NCBI GenBank assembly: GCA_002491165.1
Contig: DKVK01000095.1
Coordinates: 1-31,787, forward strand
Reading direction: 5' to 3'
Length of the DNA: 31,787 nucleotides
Origin: Porphyromonadaceae bacterium UBA7180
GTDB lineage: Bacteria > Bacteroidota > Bacteroidia > Bacteroidales > Muribaculaceae
A program made the position numbers and the translations under genes. Of the stretch, positions 22,684 through 31,336 are shown in pieces; position 1 is the stretch's first letter, and each line of letters begins with the position of its first letter. The notes below the pieces were generated by a model that was not told the origin of the DNA, searched no databases, and was given only the letters and a program-made list of their open reading frames with translations.

Positions 22684-23448
22684 TCAGAGCGAGCGGAGCA
22701 CGTCCAGGGAGTTTAGGCGGTCCGCTCCGGGGAGGTGTATGGCATAGTAGCGGAGCAGGCCGTCGAGCAGTTCGCGGCGCGCGGCGAGGGGAAGTTTCAG
22801 GCGCGCGGCGGTGTCGTAGCGCAGGCGCATCAGCAGCCTTGGGGCGTATGCCGCACCGGGTGTTTCCACCACGCGGCCGGAGCGCAGCACGCTCGCCGGA
22901 GTGGGCGTAAGCACGTCGTTGTGGGCGGGATGGAACGGCACGTAGCAACCCTGCCGCATGTCGAAGCAGGAACCGGGGGTGTAGTCGGTGACGTCAGGCT
23001 CTATGCCGGTGAAGCGCGTGAGTCCCGCCAGGAACGGGAGATAGAAATGTGCCGGCGACGGCGTGCGGTCCAGCTCGGCGATGCTGAGCGTCAGGAAACG
23101 CCACAGCTCGGCGTCGGGTGCCGACTCGCGCAGCAGCCTGGTGAGGAACTCGCAGAGAAAGAGCGCTACGGCGCTCTTCGCCGGATTGCCGCAGATGCCG
23201 CTGTTGGCACGTACCGGAGTTACGGTGCCGAGGCGTTGCAATTCGGAGGTTTGCCTGAAATTAATCTCGGTGGAGATGATGCTCAGCGGCATCAGCGCGG
23301 CGGCACGCATACGTCCGGCCTTCGACTGTCCCGGCGGCGTGCTCATCACCGCCAGGCGCCCGCGCGTGTCGGTGTAAAGGTTCACGATGTTCACACGGTC
23401 GGAATGCCGCACGGTGCCCAGGACCACGGCTTGCAGTTTCTCCCTCAT
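22684..23448 (-). CDS. recO: DNA repair protein RecO
   Basis: 254-aa recombination mediator that, with RecR and RecF, helps load RecA onto SSB-coated single-stranded DNA. The N-terminal OB-fold opening (MREKLQAVVLGTVRHSDRVNIVNLYTDTRGRLAVM, given here only in part: VLGTVRHSDRVNIVNLYT) and the helical C-terminal domain (CEFLTRLLRE) fit Bacteroidota RecO. The C-terminal region lacks an obvious four-cysteine zinc motif. The start codon overlaps the flippase stop in an ATGA, so the two genes are translationally coupled. It is followed by the nfn promoter. Confidence 0.9.
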   Translation of the reverse strand: MREKLQAVVLGTVRHSDRVNIVNLYTDTRGRLAVMSTPPGQSKAGRMRAAALMPLSIISTEINFRQTSELQRLGTVTPVRANSGICGNPAKSAVALFLCEFLTRLLRESAPDAELWRFLTLSIAELDRTPSPAHFYLPFLAGLTRFTGIEPDVTDYTPGSCFDMRQGCYVPFHPAHNDVLTPTPASVLRSGRVVETPGAAYAPRLLMRLRYDTAARLKLPLAARRELLDGLLRYYAIHLPGADRLNSLDVLRSL

Positions 23449-24968
23449 GCGGCTCTCTTTTTACGGAACCGCCCGGTGAGGTAATTCCACATTTCCGGCA
23501 GTTCCGGCACGCGGCACACTTTCAATAGCACTACGTATGCCACTACCGCGACTATGATTCTCACTGCGAGTTGCAGCCACGCCGGTCCGAACGGCAGCGA
23601 CGCACCCCATCCGGCCGCCAACGCCGCCGCAGTATAGAAAACGAAGGGCATGAGGTGGCCTATCATCACAAGCGGGGGTACGCCGGTGCTTCTCGACGTC
23701 AGCCACAGCACGTAAATCCACGTAAGCAGCGATGCCGCACCCAGGCCCCACACCAGCGCCGTTACGGACCCCGTAAAGTAAGTGGCGCCGAGCGCCAGCA
23801 GCATCGTGACGTCTTTGACCGTCTCCACCACCACCAGCGCTTTGGCGCGCCCGGCGGCGAGTAGGTAGTTGTTGTAGACAGAGATGAGGATTATGAAGAT
23901 GCCGCGCAGGGCGAGAATCTGGAACAGGAGAATGGCGGCGTCCCACTTGGTGCCGAAAAAGGTATGAAACAGCGGCGTGGCCGTCATGGCCATCCCTCCC
24001 ATCACCGGAAGCAGCGTCATGGCGGCGAAGCGGTCGATGCGCCGCATGTAGCGCCGGAAGTCGTCGATGCGGTCCTGCACCGAAGCCAATACCGGCACGA
24101 AAGTGGCCGTTATTATCTGCGAAAGCGACGCCGTGGCCATTTTGCTCCACTTGTCGGCCTGCGTGTAAAGGCCCAGTTTGCCAAGTGACCACCAGCCGAT
24201 GACGAAAGTATAGAGGTTCAGGAAGAAGGTGTTGAGCAGAGACGAGGAGAATACCCCCATACCCACACCCATAATCTCGCGCAACGAACGGCGCGACCAT
24301 ACGGGGGACGGACGCCACTTCACCGCCACCCATAGCCACGCCGTCTTTATGAAAGAGAGCGTCAGCGCCTGAGCCACAAGCGACCATACGCCGTAACCCG
24401 CGAAGGCCATCCACACGCCGACTCCGCCGGAGAGGAGCACCGCGACGAGATTGGAGATTGCCACCTGCTTCACGTTCATCTGTTTCATCAGGCGGTTGGT
24501 CTGCACTATCCCCAAAGCGCTGAAAATGAAAGAGAGGAACATCACGCGCGAAAGCGGCACCAGCAGCGGGCTGCGGAAAATGGAGGCTATCAGCGGCGCG
24601 GCGAACCACAGGACGACGTAAATCCCCGTGGCGACGGCCATATTGAACCAGAAGACGGTGCTGTAGTCGCGCTGCGTGGGTTCCTTCTTCTGGAGCAACG
24701 CTGCGCCGAAACCGCTGTCGACGAAAACGATGGCAAACGCCTGGAACATAGCCAGGACGCCAGTCAGTCCGTAATCCTCCTTGCTTAGCAGGTTGGCCAG
24801 AATCACGCCGACGACGGCCAGCGCAACCTGCTGCGTAACGCGGTCGAGCGTGTTCCACTTAAGCGTCCGCGCCGTCCGCAACTTCAGCGACGGCGCGCCC
24901 TCGGCGGATTCCCCTCGCGGCGCACCTTCCGCCTCTTCAGATTCTATTTCCACAAAATCATCTTTCAT
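23445..24968 (-). CDS. Polysaccharide flippase of the MOP superfamily (Wzx/WzxC/TuaB-like)
   Basis: 507-aa inner-membrane protein predicted to flip lipid-linked saccharides for lipopolysaccharide or capsule assembly. After a 40-residue acidic cytoplasmic N-terminus (EIESEEAEGAPRGES), the family opening TLKWNTLDRVTQQVALAVVG begins. About a dozen hydrophobic helices follow, including SKEDYGLTGVLAMFQAFAIVFVDSGFG in part (LSKEDYGLTGVLAMF), the signature loop of this family. The C-terminus is basic. No glycosyltransferase genes are adjacent, so the substrate is unknown. The promoter -7 box ends only 4 nt before the ATG, so the mRNA may be leaderless, or a GTG at codon 6 may be the true start. recO overlaps at the 3' end. 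Confidence 0.88.
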   Translation of the reverse strand: MKDDFVEIESEEAEGAPRGESAEGAPSLKLRTARTLKWNTLDRVTQQVALAVVGVILANLLSKEDYGLTGVLAMFQAFAIVFVDSGFGAALLQKKEPTQRDYSTVFWFNMAVATGIYVVLWFAAPLIASIFRSPLLVPLSRVMFLSFIFSALGIVQTNRLMKQMNVKQVAISNLVAVLLSGGVGVWMAFAGYGVWSLVAQALTLSFIKTAWLWVAVKWRPSPVWSRRSLREIMGVGMGVFSSSLLNTFFLNLYTFVIGWWSLGKLGLYTQADKWSKMATASLSQIITATFVPVLASVQDRIDDFRRYMRRIDRFAAMTLLPVMGGMAMTATPLFHTFFGTKWDAAILLFQILALRGIFIILISVYNNYLLAAGRAKALVVVETVKDVTMLLALGATYFTGSVTALVWGLGAASLLTWIYVLWLTSRSTGVPPLVMIGHLMPFVFYTAAALAAGWGASLPFGPAWLQLAVRIIVAVVAYVVLLKVCRVPELPEMWNYLTGRFRKKRAA

Positions 24969-24972
24969 CCTG

Positions 24973-25004
24973 CAAAGTTAACGAATTACCGCCTACCCGC
25001 CAAA
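24973..25004 (-). promoter_or_regulatory. Promoter of the flippase-recO operon, abutting the start codon
   Basis: On the minus strand TTTG (25001-25004), exactly 20 bp, then TAACTTTG (24973-24980). Only four bases (CAGG) separate the -7 box from the annotated ATG at 24968. Confidence 0.82.
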
Positions 25005-25161
25005 TAATCCCGCCGACAACGCGAAAAAAGAAAGCCTCATCCCTTGCGCAAAGAGCAGACCCCCTTGGCGAAGACGCCGACGCAATTTTTCACAAATTGC
25101 ACACTTATGTGTATGTTCCGCTCTTTTGGTGATTCGCCTGCAACGGAGGCTATTGCTCGTT

Positions 25162-26640
25162 TTAGCGGCGGGGACGGCGGCGAATTATGACGACGGTCAC
25201 TACTATTGTGGCGACTATGGCTGCCAGGCCGAACCATAGCAGGGTGCGCGCACCGTAGGGTGAAGAGGCTTCCGGCTTGGACGATGAGGCGGCTGTCGCG
25301 GCACTGTCCGTCGCCGCGGTGTCCTGCGACGGCGACGGAAGGATTACCGGCTCGGCTTCGGCGTAGTCTATCTTGAAGAAATCCACTGCGTTGCCCCCGC
25401 CTGCTCCCTTCCGGCCCTGCGAGGTGGTGACCACCATGCGGCCGTCGGGCGATATGTCCAGCCCTACCGGGAAGGAGTCGGCCGTTATCTTGGCCATCAC
25501 TTTCATGGAGGCGGTCTCGACGACGTAAAGCGCCGAGGCGGTGTTGCACGCCACGAAGATATATTTGCCTGACGGCGATACTTTCAGCGTGCGGGCGCCG
25601 CCACCCACCTTGCAGGTGCGTAAATCTTTTACGCGGAACTCGCGTCCGGGACGTCCTTCGATTATAGCACGCACCACTTCGGCAACGGGTACAGTCATCA
25701 CCTCGCCGGCGGAGTTGCGGCTCAGGTATAGCATGTCGCCGCGCAGCGTGAGGTGGCGCACGGCCGCCAGTTGCGGAAACGTGCCTATCCACTCCATCTT
25801 CCGGATGTCGATGACGTTGACGTTGCCGGCCATTCCGCTGACGAGCAGCAGCGAGTCGCCCGGCAGGAACACGGTGCCGCGAAGCAGGAAGCCGCTGCCG
25901 GAGTCGCGGTTCACGGCCGACGTCAGCGAGTAGTTCAGGTTCAGTTTATGGCCGATGGTGACGGGCGGCAGATGGCGCCACTTCTTCGGGTCAGGGTCGG
26001 AGATATCAAGGAAGCCGACCGTGTTGTCTCCCCAATGGGTGATGGCGAGCAGCCGCCCGTCGTTTGAGACGCGCACCATTTTGGGGAGCGGTCCGGTTTC
26101 GGTCATGAGCACTATCTCGTCGGTGCGCGTGTCGATTACGGCCAGCGCCGACGGGTCTTGCGCGTTGAGGTCGAAGTCGCGGCGGTAATACGGCACGAAC
26201 ATATACCGGCCGTCGGGGGTGAGCGCCTCCTCCACCGGCTTTCCGCGGAAGGGACGGGAGGCGCCGTCCTTGTAATGTGTGAAGGGATAATAGCCCGACG
26301 GGGCGAGCCAGAGCGACCCGGCGCCGGAGGTGAACTCATGCTTTATGGTCTTGAGTTTGCGGCGCGTAGCGGCATCGTAGACTATGGTGCGGCAACCTTC
26401 CAGGGAATTGACATACAGTTTCTTGCCGTCCGCGGAGAAGGTGGCGGATTTGGGTGACTGCACGTCGGGGTCGAACAAAGAGCCGGAACCGAAGCCGAGG
26501 CGCCGGTCCACGCAGGTCAGAGTCACTTTACCGTCAGCGCTTTTCACGCTTTCGCCTTTCGAGGCATGTCCTACGGGTTGGGCTTCGGTCGGAAGACCCA
26601 TAACCATGACACATGCCAGCAGTAATAACAACCGTTTCAT
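25162..26640 (-). CDS. YncE-like beta-propeller protein, exported with a C-terminal membrane anchor
   Basis: 492-aa protein with a cleavable signal peptide (1-20, ending PTEA before QPVG). A run of blades follows with YVTN/YncE-type repeats (KSATFSADGKKLYVNS, LTPDGRYMFVPYY, KVSPSGKYIFVACN, DISPDGRMVVTTS). After a Ser/Ala-rich spacer (DTAATDSAATAASSSKPEASS in part) there is a single transmembrane helix near 468-486 and a basic tail (RRRPRR). It would sit in the periplasm anchored to the inner membrane. The ligand or partner is unknown; such propellers often mediate protein binding. A -7 box at 26659-26666 gives a short leader. It is followed by 193 bp without a gene. Confidence 0.82.
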   Translation of the reverse strand: MKRLLLLLACVMVMGLPTEAQPVGHASKGESVKSADGKVTLTCVDRRLGFGSGSLFDPDVQSPKSATFSADGKKLYVNSLEGCRTIVYDAATRRKLKTIKHEFTSGAGSLWLAPSGYYPFTHYKDGASRPFRGKPVEEALTPDGRYMFVPYYRRDFDLNAQDPSALAVIDTRTDEIVLMTETGPLPKMVRVSNDGRLLAITHWGDNTVGFLDISDPDPKKWRHLPPVTIGHKLNLNYSLTSAVNRDSGSGFLLRGTVFLPGDSLLLVSGMAGNVNVIDIRKMEWIGTFPQLAAVRHLTLRGDMLYLSRNSAGEVMTVPVAEVVRAIIEGRPGREFRVKDLRTCKVGGGARTLKVSPSGKYIFVACNTASALYVVETASMKVMAKITADSFPVGLDISPDGRMVVTTSQGRKGAGGGNAVDFFKIDYAEAEPVILPSPSQDTAATDSAATAASSSKPEASSPYGARTLLWFGLAAIVATIVVTVVIIRRRPRR

Positions 26641-26658
26641 CCGGAATTACATTTTTTG

Positions 26659-26688
26659 CAAATTTAGCGATTATTTACGAACTACGAA
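26659..26688 (-). promoter_or_regulatory. Promoter for the beta-propeller gene
   Basis: A perfect minus-strand -7 box TAAATTTG (26659-26666) lies 18 bp before the ATG. The best -33 candidate is TTCG (26685-26688), spacing 18, so this end is weaker. Confidence 0.6.
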
Positions 26689-26720
26689 TAAAAAAGAGGA
26701 AGAAAAATATGGGGCGGAAC

Positions 26721-26752
26721 TTTGAAAATTCAGAATTTTATTATTAACTTTG
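26721..26752 (+). promoter_or_regulatory. Promoter of the sufE-POT operon
   Basis: TTTG (26721-26724), exactly 20 bp, then TAACTTTG (26745-26752), a perfect consensus. The predicted start near 26758 lies downstream of the longest in-frame ATG, which decides the sufE start in favour of 26797. Confidence 0.86.
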
Positions 26753-26796
26753 TGCACGGCCAATTGCAAACACATGGCCACAACCTGTTTAAAACC

Positions 26797-27237
26797 ATGA
26801 CTATCAATAACATACAAGACGAAATCATAGAAGAGTTCGAAGGCATAGACGACTGGATGGACCGCTACGCCTACATCATAGAGCTTGGAACGGCCCTCGA
26901 GCCGCTGCCCGAAAGCGAAAAAACTAACCAGAATCTCATCGAAGGCTGCCAGAGCCGCGTATGGATAACGGCCGAACTCGACGAGGAGGGGCGCATCATC
27001 TTCCGCGCCGACTCCGACGCCCTGATAGTGAAAGGCATAGTGGCGTTGCTGCTGCGCGTGCTCAGCGGACACACGCCCCGCGAAATACTCGACGCCGACC
27101 TCTACTTCATAAACCGCATAGGCCTGAGCGAGCACCTCTCCCCCACACGCTCGAACGGTCTGCTGGCCATGGTGCGGCAGATGCGCAACTACGCCACCGC
27201 CTTCCAGGCCCTCCGGGATGCTAAAAAATCAAATTAA
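26797..27237 (+). CDS. sufE: SufE-family cysteine desulfuration protein
   Basis: 146-aa cytoplasmic protein that accepts sulfur from the SufS cysteine desulfurase for Fe-S cluster assembly. The sulfur-accepting Cys51 lies in NLIEGCQSRVW, the family signature. The N-terminal DDWMDRYAYIIELG and C-terminal LSPTRSNGLLAMVRQMR segments are also typical. The longer in-frame start at 26722 lies inside the promoter, so the ATG at 26797 is used. It is followed after 11 nt by the POT transporter, in one operon. No other suf genes are nearby. Confidence 0.93.
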   Translation: MTINNIQDEIIEEFEGIDDWMDRYAYIIELGTALEPLPESEKTNQNLIEGCQSRVWITAELDEEGRIIFRADSDALIVKGIVALLLRVLSGHTPREILDADLYFINRIGLSEHLSPTRSNGLLAMVRQMRNYATAFQALRDAKKSN

Positions 27238-27248
27238 ACTCTAATATC

Positions 27249-28949
27249 ATGTTCAAGAACCAACCTGCGGGCCTGTATGTGCTCTCGCTTGCCAACACCG
27301 GCGAGCGCTTCGGCTACTACACCATGCTCGCCATCTTCCTGCTTTACTTGCAGGCCAAGTTCGGTTTCGACTCCACGGTCTCCGGACAGATTTATGCCAT
27401 CTTCCTGGCTCTCGTTTACTTCATGCCGCTGGTGGGCGGCTGGATTGCCGACAAATGGAGCTTCTCCAAATGCGTGGTTTCCGGCATCGCCATCATGTTC
27501 GCCGGCTATCTGGTCATGGCCCTTCCCACCGGCATCCGCTCCACCTCGTCGCTAATCATCCTCTGCGCGGCCCTCGCCCTCATAGCCATCGGCACCGGCC
27601 TCTTCAAGGGCAACCTGCAAGTGATGGTAGGCGACCTCTACAACGACCCGCGCTATTCTGCGCAACGCGACAACGCTTTCTCAATCTTCTACATGGCCAT
27701 AAACATCGGTTCCATGTTCGCCCCCATGATGGCCACGGCCATGTGTAACTGGGCAATGCACGGACAAGGTCTCGAGTATGTGGCACAGTTGCCGGCCCTC
27801 TGCAACGCCCTGCTCGACGGCGGGGGCGCCGACGTGGCCGCGCAGATTCAGACCATCGCCGCCGACAACGGAATGGCCATAGGAGCCGACATCAACCGGT
27901 TCGCATCCAACTACATCGACACCCTCTCCATCGGTTACGAACGCGCCTTCGCCGTAGCCTGCTTCTCTCTGGTGGTCAGCTTCCTCATCTACTTCCTGGG
28001 ACGCCGCACCTTCAAGCAGATACTCGTGGAGAAAAAAGCCGCAGCCAAAGCCGCAGCCGAAGGTCCCGCGCTCACGCCGCAGCAGACCAAACAGCGCGTA
28101 GTGGCACTGCTGCTCGTCTTTGCGGTGGTAATCTTTTTCTGGATGGTATTCCACCAGAACGGCGCCACGCTGACCGAGTTCGCCAAGAGCTGCACGTCGC
28201 CCACAGCCGGCGGCTGGACACGCATCGGCTTCAACGTATGGGCACTGCTCACCATCGCCATCGGCGTTTACGCCCTTTTCTCGCTCTTCCAGAGCAAAGG
28301 GAAGACCGGCAAACTGGTATCCGCCGTCATCCTCGCGGCAGTGGCCGTCGGCCTATACTTCTTCTACCGCTACACTCCCGACCCTCTGGACCAGCCCATT
28401 CAGCCGCAGCAATTCCAGCAGTTCAACCCCTTCTATGTAGTGGCGCTCACGCCAGTCTCCATGGCACTGTTCGGCTGGCTGGCCAGCCGCAAAAAGGAGC
28501 CCTCGGCACCGCGTAAAATCGGCTACGGCATGGTAATGGCCGCAGTCGCATACGGCGTGATGGCCATCGGCTCCATGTCGGTAACCGGCACGCAGGGCGC
28601 TGTCTCGGCCAACTGGCTCATCGGCACCTACATGCTGCTCACCTTCGCCGAACTGCTGCTCTCGCCTATGGGCATCTCCTTCGTCTCGAAAGTGGCACCG
28701 CCGAAGCTCAAAGGCTCCATGATGGGCGGATGGTTCGCCGCCACCGCCGTCGGCAACTACCTCGTCTCCATCCCGATGCTACTGTGGGGTAAAATCCCTG
28801 TATGGACACTGTGGGTAATCCTCATCGCCATCTGCCTGGTATCGGCAGCCTTCATCTTCTCGATAATGAAGAAACTCGAAGCCGCCACGCAGGACACCCC
28901 GGCACCCGCGGCCGACGCCCTCGAAACCGTAGAAGACGACGCCATCTGA
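27249..28949 (+). CDS. POT-family proton-dependent oligopeptide transporter
   Basis: 566-aa inner-membrane transporter of the major facilitator superfamily (PTR2/POT) importing di- and tripeptides with protons. The signature ExxERF-type motif appears as NTGERFGYYTMLAIFLLYL (Glu19, Arg20 region). Next come the GGWIADKW loop, the GNLQVMVGDLY segment (GTGLFKGNLQ) and the FYMAINIGSMFAPM family motif. An extra pair of hydrophobic segments sits in the middle third, as in other bacterial POTs. It is second in the sufE operon and ends before a strong terminator. Peptide import fits a gut proteolytic lifestyle, but the specific substrate is unknown. Confidence 0.93.
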   Translation: MFKNQPAGLYVLSLANTGERFGYYTMLAIFLLYLQAKFGFDSTVSGQIYAIFLALVYFMPLVGGWIADKWSFSKCVVSGIAIMFAGYLVMALPTGIRSTSSLIILCAALALIAIGTGLFKGNLQVMVGDLYNDPRYSAQRDNAFSIFYMAINIGSMFAPMMATAMCNWAMHGQGLEYVAQLPALCNALLDGGGADVAAQIQTIAADNGMAIGADINRFASNYIDTLSIGYERAFAVACFSLVVSFLIYFLGRRTFKQILVEKKAAAKAAAEGPALTPQQTKQRVVALLLVFAVVIFFWMVFHQNGATLTEFAKSCTSPTAGGWTRIGFNVWALLTIAIGVYALFSLFQSKGKTGKLVSAVILAAVAVGLYFFYRYTPDPLDQPIQPQQFQQFNPFYVVALTPVSMALFGWLASRKKEPSAPRKIGYGMVMAAVAYGVMAIGSMSVTGTQGAVSANWLIGTYMLLTFAELLLSPMGISFVSKVAPPKLKGSMMGGWFAATAVGNYLVSIPMLLWGKIPVWTLWVILIAICLVSAAFIFSIMKKLEAATQDTPAPAADALETVEDDAI

Positions 28950-29501
28950 CCCCCGAAACACCACCCCCCTTAAACGAAGAACGGAGCCGGCCCACCGCCG
29001 GCTCCTTGCTTTATCCATGAAAATGCCATCTGTTATTTAGCAAAATAAACCTCCGAAACGATTATCAAAATAAACTCTTGACAATTATTTTTAAAAATAT
29101 TTCCTTTAATTTGCTCAACTTTCAGGAAAAATATATAACTATGCAGCCGTAGACCGTGACGCAGAAGCCCGGTCGGGATTCGAGCGGCGGGATACAAACA
29201 TAATGAAAAGCGTTTACTGCGCTCCTTCTTGGCTATCAGAAATCTGGTAAATTTCTTCGGTAAAGTCAAGGATGTAGCAAACAGTAGATGCCTTGTGGAT
29301 ATGAATATAACTCATCAGCAAGCGCGCGAGCGTTGGCTATTGACACATATATCATATTTGCATGAGGCTTCTGCAAGTTTGCTCGTTCTACTTTACCGGG
29401 CAATACCAGAGCCTCTGATAGCGGAATGAGCAACAAGTATGGCTCTCACGCTTTTTTATACACATGCCGGGATTGTGAGCCTCTTGGCCAACCTTAGACA
29501 A
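28950..29501. other. 552-bp region without a supported gene
   Basis: It contains the POT terminator at 28983-29012 and an AT-rich stretch (29040-29150). The remainder (29220-29500) is of moderate composition, with short open frames but no family resemblance or signal sequence. Near-matches to the -7 box occur (for example around 29107-29114) without a good -33. Part may be a long leader of the PEGA cluster; part may be remnant mobile DNA. Confidence 0.5.
28983..29012 (+). terminator. Intrinsic terminator after the POT transporter gene
   Basis: A perfect 9-bp stem, GGAGCCGGC (28983-28991) with GCCGGCTCC (28997-29005), has a 5-nt loop and is followed by TTGCTTT. Confidence 0.85.
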
Positions 29502-29834
29502 ATGCACCACCTCCGCCATCTTATTCTGAAAACTCGGAATGCAGTCTTATTTACCCTTTGTTTAACGTTTACAACTCTATTGAGTTGTTCTCCCACCAAG
29601 ACTTTTTCCTTTTATTGTCAAGACAGACAAATTGAAATCTACGTCGACAACGAATATCTCGGAAGAGATTTAGTCCATTATCCCGTTTCAAAAGACAGGG
29701 AATATATAGAAGTATCTTGCCGTGAGAAAGGAGTGGAAATATATAACAGGCGGATAAATGTAAAAAATCGGAAAGGCTCCCTCATCGAACTACAAATACC
29801 TAAAAACTACAAATACTCATCTAAACCATATTAA
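29502..29834 (+). CDS. Small lipoprotein with a PEGA-like segment
   Basis: 110-aa predicted lipoprotein. I chose the ATG at 29502 because it places a normal signal (basic N-terminus, hydrophobic core, LLSC lipobox with Cys29) at the front. The in-frame ATG at 29439 would add 21 unrelated residues. The mature part contains IEIYVDNEYLGRDLVHYPV, resembling a PEGA surface-domain repeat (a short beta-strand with VDN-x-x-LG), then a basic, strand-rich tail. The next gene starts 2 nt after its stop and shares the same pattern (AIYVDNNLIGYG), so the two look like related modules of one operon. Function is unknown. Confidence 0.7.
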   Translation: MHHLRHLILKTRNAVLFTLCLTFTTLLSCSPTKTFSFYCQDRQIEIYVDNEYLGRDLVHYPVSKDREYIEVSCREKGVEIYNRRINVKNRKGSLIELQIPKNYKYSSKPY

Positions 29835-29836
29835 TC

Positions 29837-30544
29837 ATGAAAAAACTAATTTTTCTGATGATTGCTTGCATCTTAAGTTTCACGATGCAAGCTGAGAAGA
29901 AGGCAAAAGTCATCAAAATTTCCGTACAACCTCAGGAAGCCGCAATCTATGTCGACAACAATCTGATTGGATATGGATACGGTGAATTTTCACGGCCTCC
30001 CAAAAAGAATCAGGTTGCCATTATCCGTGTAGAATGCAACGAATACACAACCGCAAATTCAAAATTTTATGGTGGGGATGAAAGGAACTCCCTTTCTTTC
30101 CATCTCATGCAAGACGGATTTTACAGAGGATCGGCAGCCTCTGGACTTGTAAACAAATATATTACCATAACTCTTGATCCCCGATATTACACTCAAGAAG
30201 AGAATGGTAAAATCAACACCGAAGCTGCCTGGAAACTTATCCACCAAATTCTTCTGAATTATTTTCCTGAAATCGAGACTACAGATTTTCATGGCGGATA
30301 TCTGCAGACTCCATGGAAATACAAGACATTCAACATGTCCGAAAAACAGCTTCGCAACCGTGTTACCGTCAGAGACATCACTACACCAGACAGAGTAGCT
30401 TTCCAAATAAAAATTTCCTCGGAAGTCGCAGGCTCCATGGCCGCCCGCCACGGTGAGTTCGAAGAAGTGGACAGACTTCCGAAAGAACTTGAACCAATGG
30501 TTGAAGAACTGCAGACCCGCATAGGCAAAGCCAGCAGTATCTAA
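29837..30544 (+). CDS. Exported protein with an N-terminal PEGA-like segment, unknown function
   Basis: 235-aa predicted secreted or periplasmic protein. The signal peptide spans about residues 1-19 (MKKLIFLMIACILSFTMQA in part; cleavage before EKKA). A PEGA-like strand pair follows (SVQPQEAAIYVDNNLIGYGYGEF in part). Residues about 90-235 are an alpha/beta region I do not recognise. It includes NTEAAWKLIHQILLNYFPEIE, an aromatic GGYLQTPWKYKTF segment and a charged C-terminal helix (EEVDRLPKELEPMVEELQTRIG in part). No catalytic motif is visible. It begins 2 nt after the lipoprotein gene and is followed by the third gene after 34 nt. Confidence 0.72.
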   Translation: MKKLIFLMIACILSFTMQAEKKAKVIKISVQPQEAAIYVDNNLIGYGYGEFSRPPKKNQVAIIRVECNEYTTANSKFYGGDERNSLSFHLMQDGFYRGSAASGLVNKYITITLDPRYYTQEENGKINTEAAWKLIHQILLNYFPEIETTDFHGGYLQTPWKYKTFNMSEKQLRNRVTVRDITTPDRVAFQIKISSEVAGSMAARHGEFEEVDRLPKELEPMVEELQTRIGKASSI

Positions 30545-30578
30545 CCAACATAACATTATTAACATAATAACAACAAAC

Positions 30579-31235
30579 ATGAAAAAATTTCTTTTACTTC
30601 TGTGCTTGTTTGCGTCTACAGTCATCGCAACGCCGGCACAAAACTTCGTTGACACTTTCGATGCCAATTCACTTGGCTGGACAGAATGTGCCTTTGAAAG
30701 CAACAAAGGCTCAGCCGTAATTGACAAAGGAGTCATGACAATCAAATCAAAAGGAGAAAACAAAGCCGCAGGTGCTATCCTCACAGCAATGAGCGGAGTT
30801 TCGACAAAGGTCGGAGAAAACACTTTCTTCGAAACTCACTGCTACGCTCCCCTCGATGTAAAGAAACCCTTCGAGGTTATCGCTCATGTCAAAATCGATA
30901 AACTTGCGAACGACCGTGTCTGCGGTTTCGTTTTCAACTACAAGGACGGAGGCAACTTCTATTGCTTCAACTTCAACGACGAAATGGTCAACTTCACACG
31001 CTATGAAGATAACCGCGTTGTCGGCAACATCATGCAAGGTGTAAAGTGGGCTGATAAGAAAAAACTGGATCAGGAATGGAAACTCAAATCAGACGGCGAC
31101 GTACTTTCCTTCTATGTTGACGGCATGGAGATTCTAAAAGTAAAATACATGCCTTTGGACTTTTCAGGTATCGGCTTCTATACTTTCGGCAAGCAGACAC
31201 TGGTTGTAGAAGACATGACTTTTACACAGAACTAA
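30579..31235 (+). CDS. Exported concanavalin-like (LamG/DUF1080-like) protein
   Basis: 218-aa predicted secreted protein. The signal peptide is about residues 1-20 (MKKFLLLLCLFASTVIA, then TPAQ). The mature part, DTFDANSLGWTECAFES onward, is strand-rich, with VCGFVFNYKDGGNFYCFNFNDE and DVLSFYVDGMEILKVKY. This pattern is typical of concanavalin-like jelly-roll domains that bind or, in DUF1080 members, hydrolyse carbohydrate. I cannot name active-site residues, so binding is as likely as catalysis. It lies last in the cluster, 34 nt after the preceding gene, before a strong terminator. Confidence 0.75.
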   Translation: MKKFLLLLCLFASTVIATPAQNFVDTFDANSLGWTECAFESNKGSAVIDKGVMTIKSKGENKAAGAILTAMSGVSTKVGENTFFETHCYAPLDVKKPFEVIAHVKIDKLANDRVCGFVFNYKDGGNFYCFNFNDEMVNFTRYEDNRVVGNIMQGVKWADKKKLDQEWKLKSDGDVLSFYVDGMEILKVKYMPLDFSGIGFYTFGKQTLVVEDMTFTQN

Positions 31236-31258
31236 ACCTTTAACCCAAACCCTGAACG

Positions 31259-31299
31259 CGCCTGAAGATTAATTGAATAAATCTTCAGGCGTATTTTTT
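31259..31299 (+). terminator. Strong intrinsic terminator of the PEGA cluster
   Basis: An 11-bp perfect stem (CGCCTGAAGAT 31259-31269 with ATCTTCAGGCG 31281-31291), extendable by one pair, is followed by TATTTTTTA. Confidence 0.9.
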
Positions 31300-31336
31300 A
31301 ATCAAGTCTCAAATACAATGATTCGGTAAATTTTGA

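Noticed and set aside
26722..26796. N-terminal extension of sufE
   Set aside because: Its start codon overlaps the -33 promoter element and lies upstream of the predicted transcription start.
29033..29269. 78-codon minus-strand frame after the POT terminator
   Set aside because: It ends in the AT-rich spacer, has a basic low-quality translation and no recognisable family; a -7-like TATGTTTG at 29194-29201 lies inside it rather than before it.
29229..29429. 66-codon TTG-start frame before the PEGA cluster
   Set aside because: No signal, domain or promoter supports it, and composition does not look coding; kept as an unexplained region.
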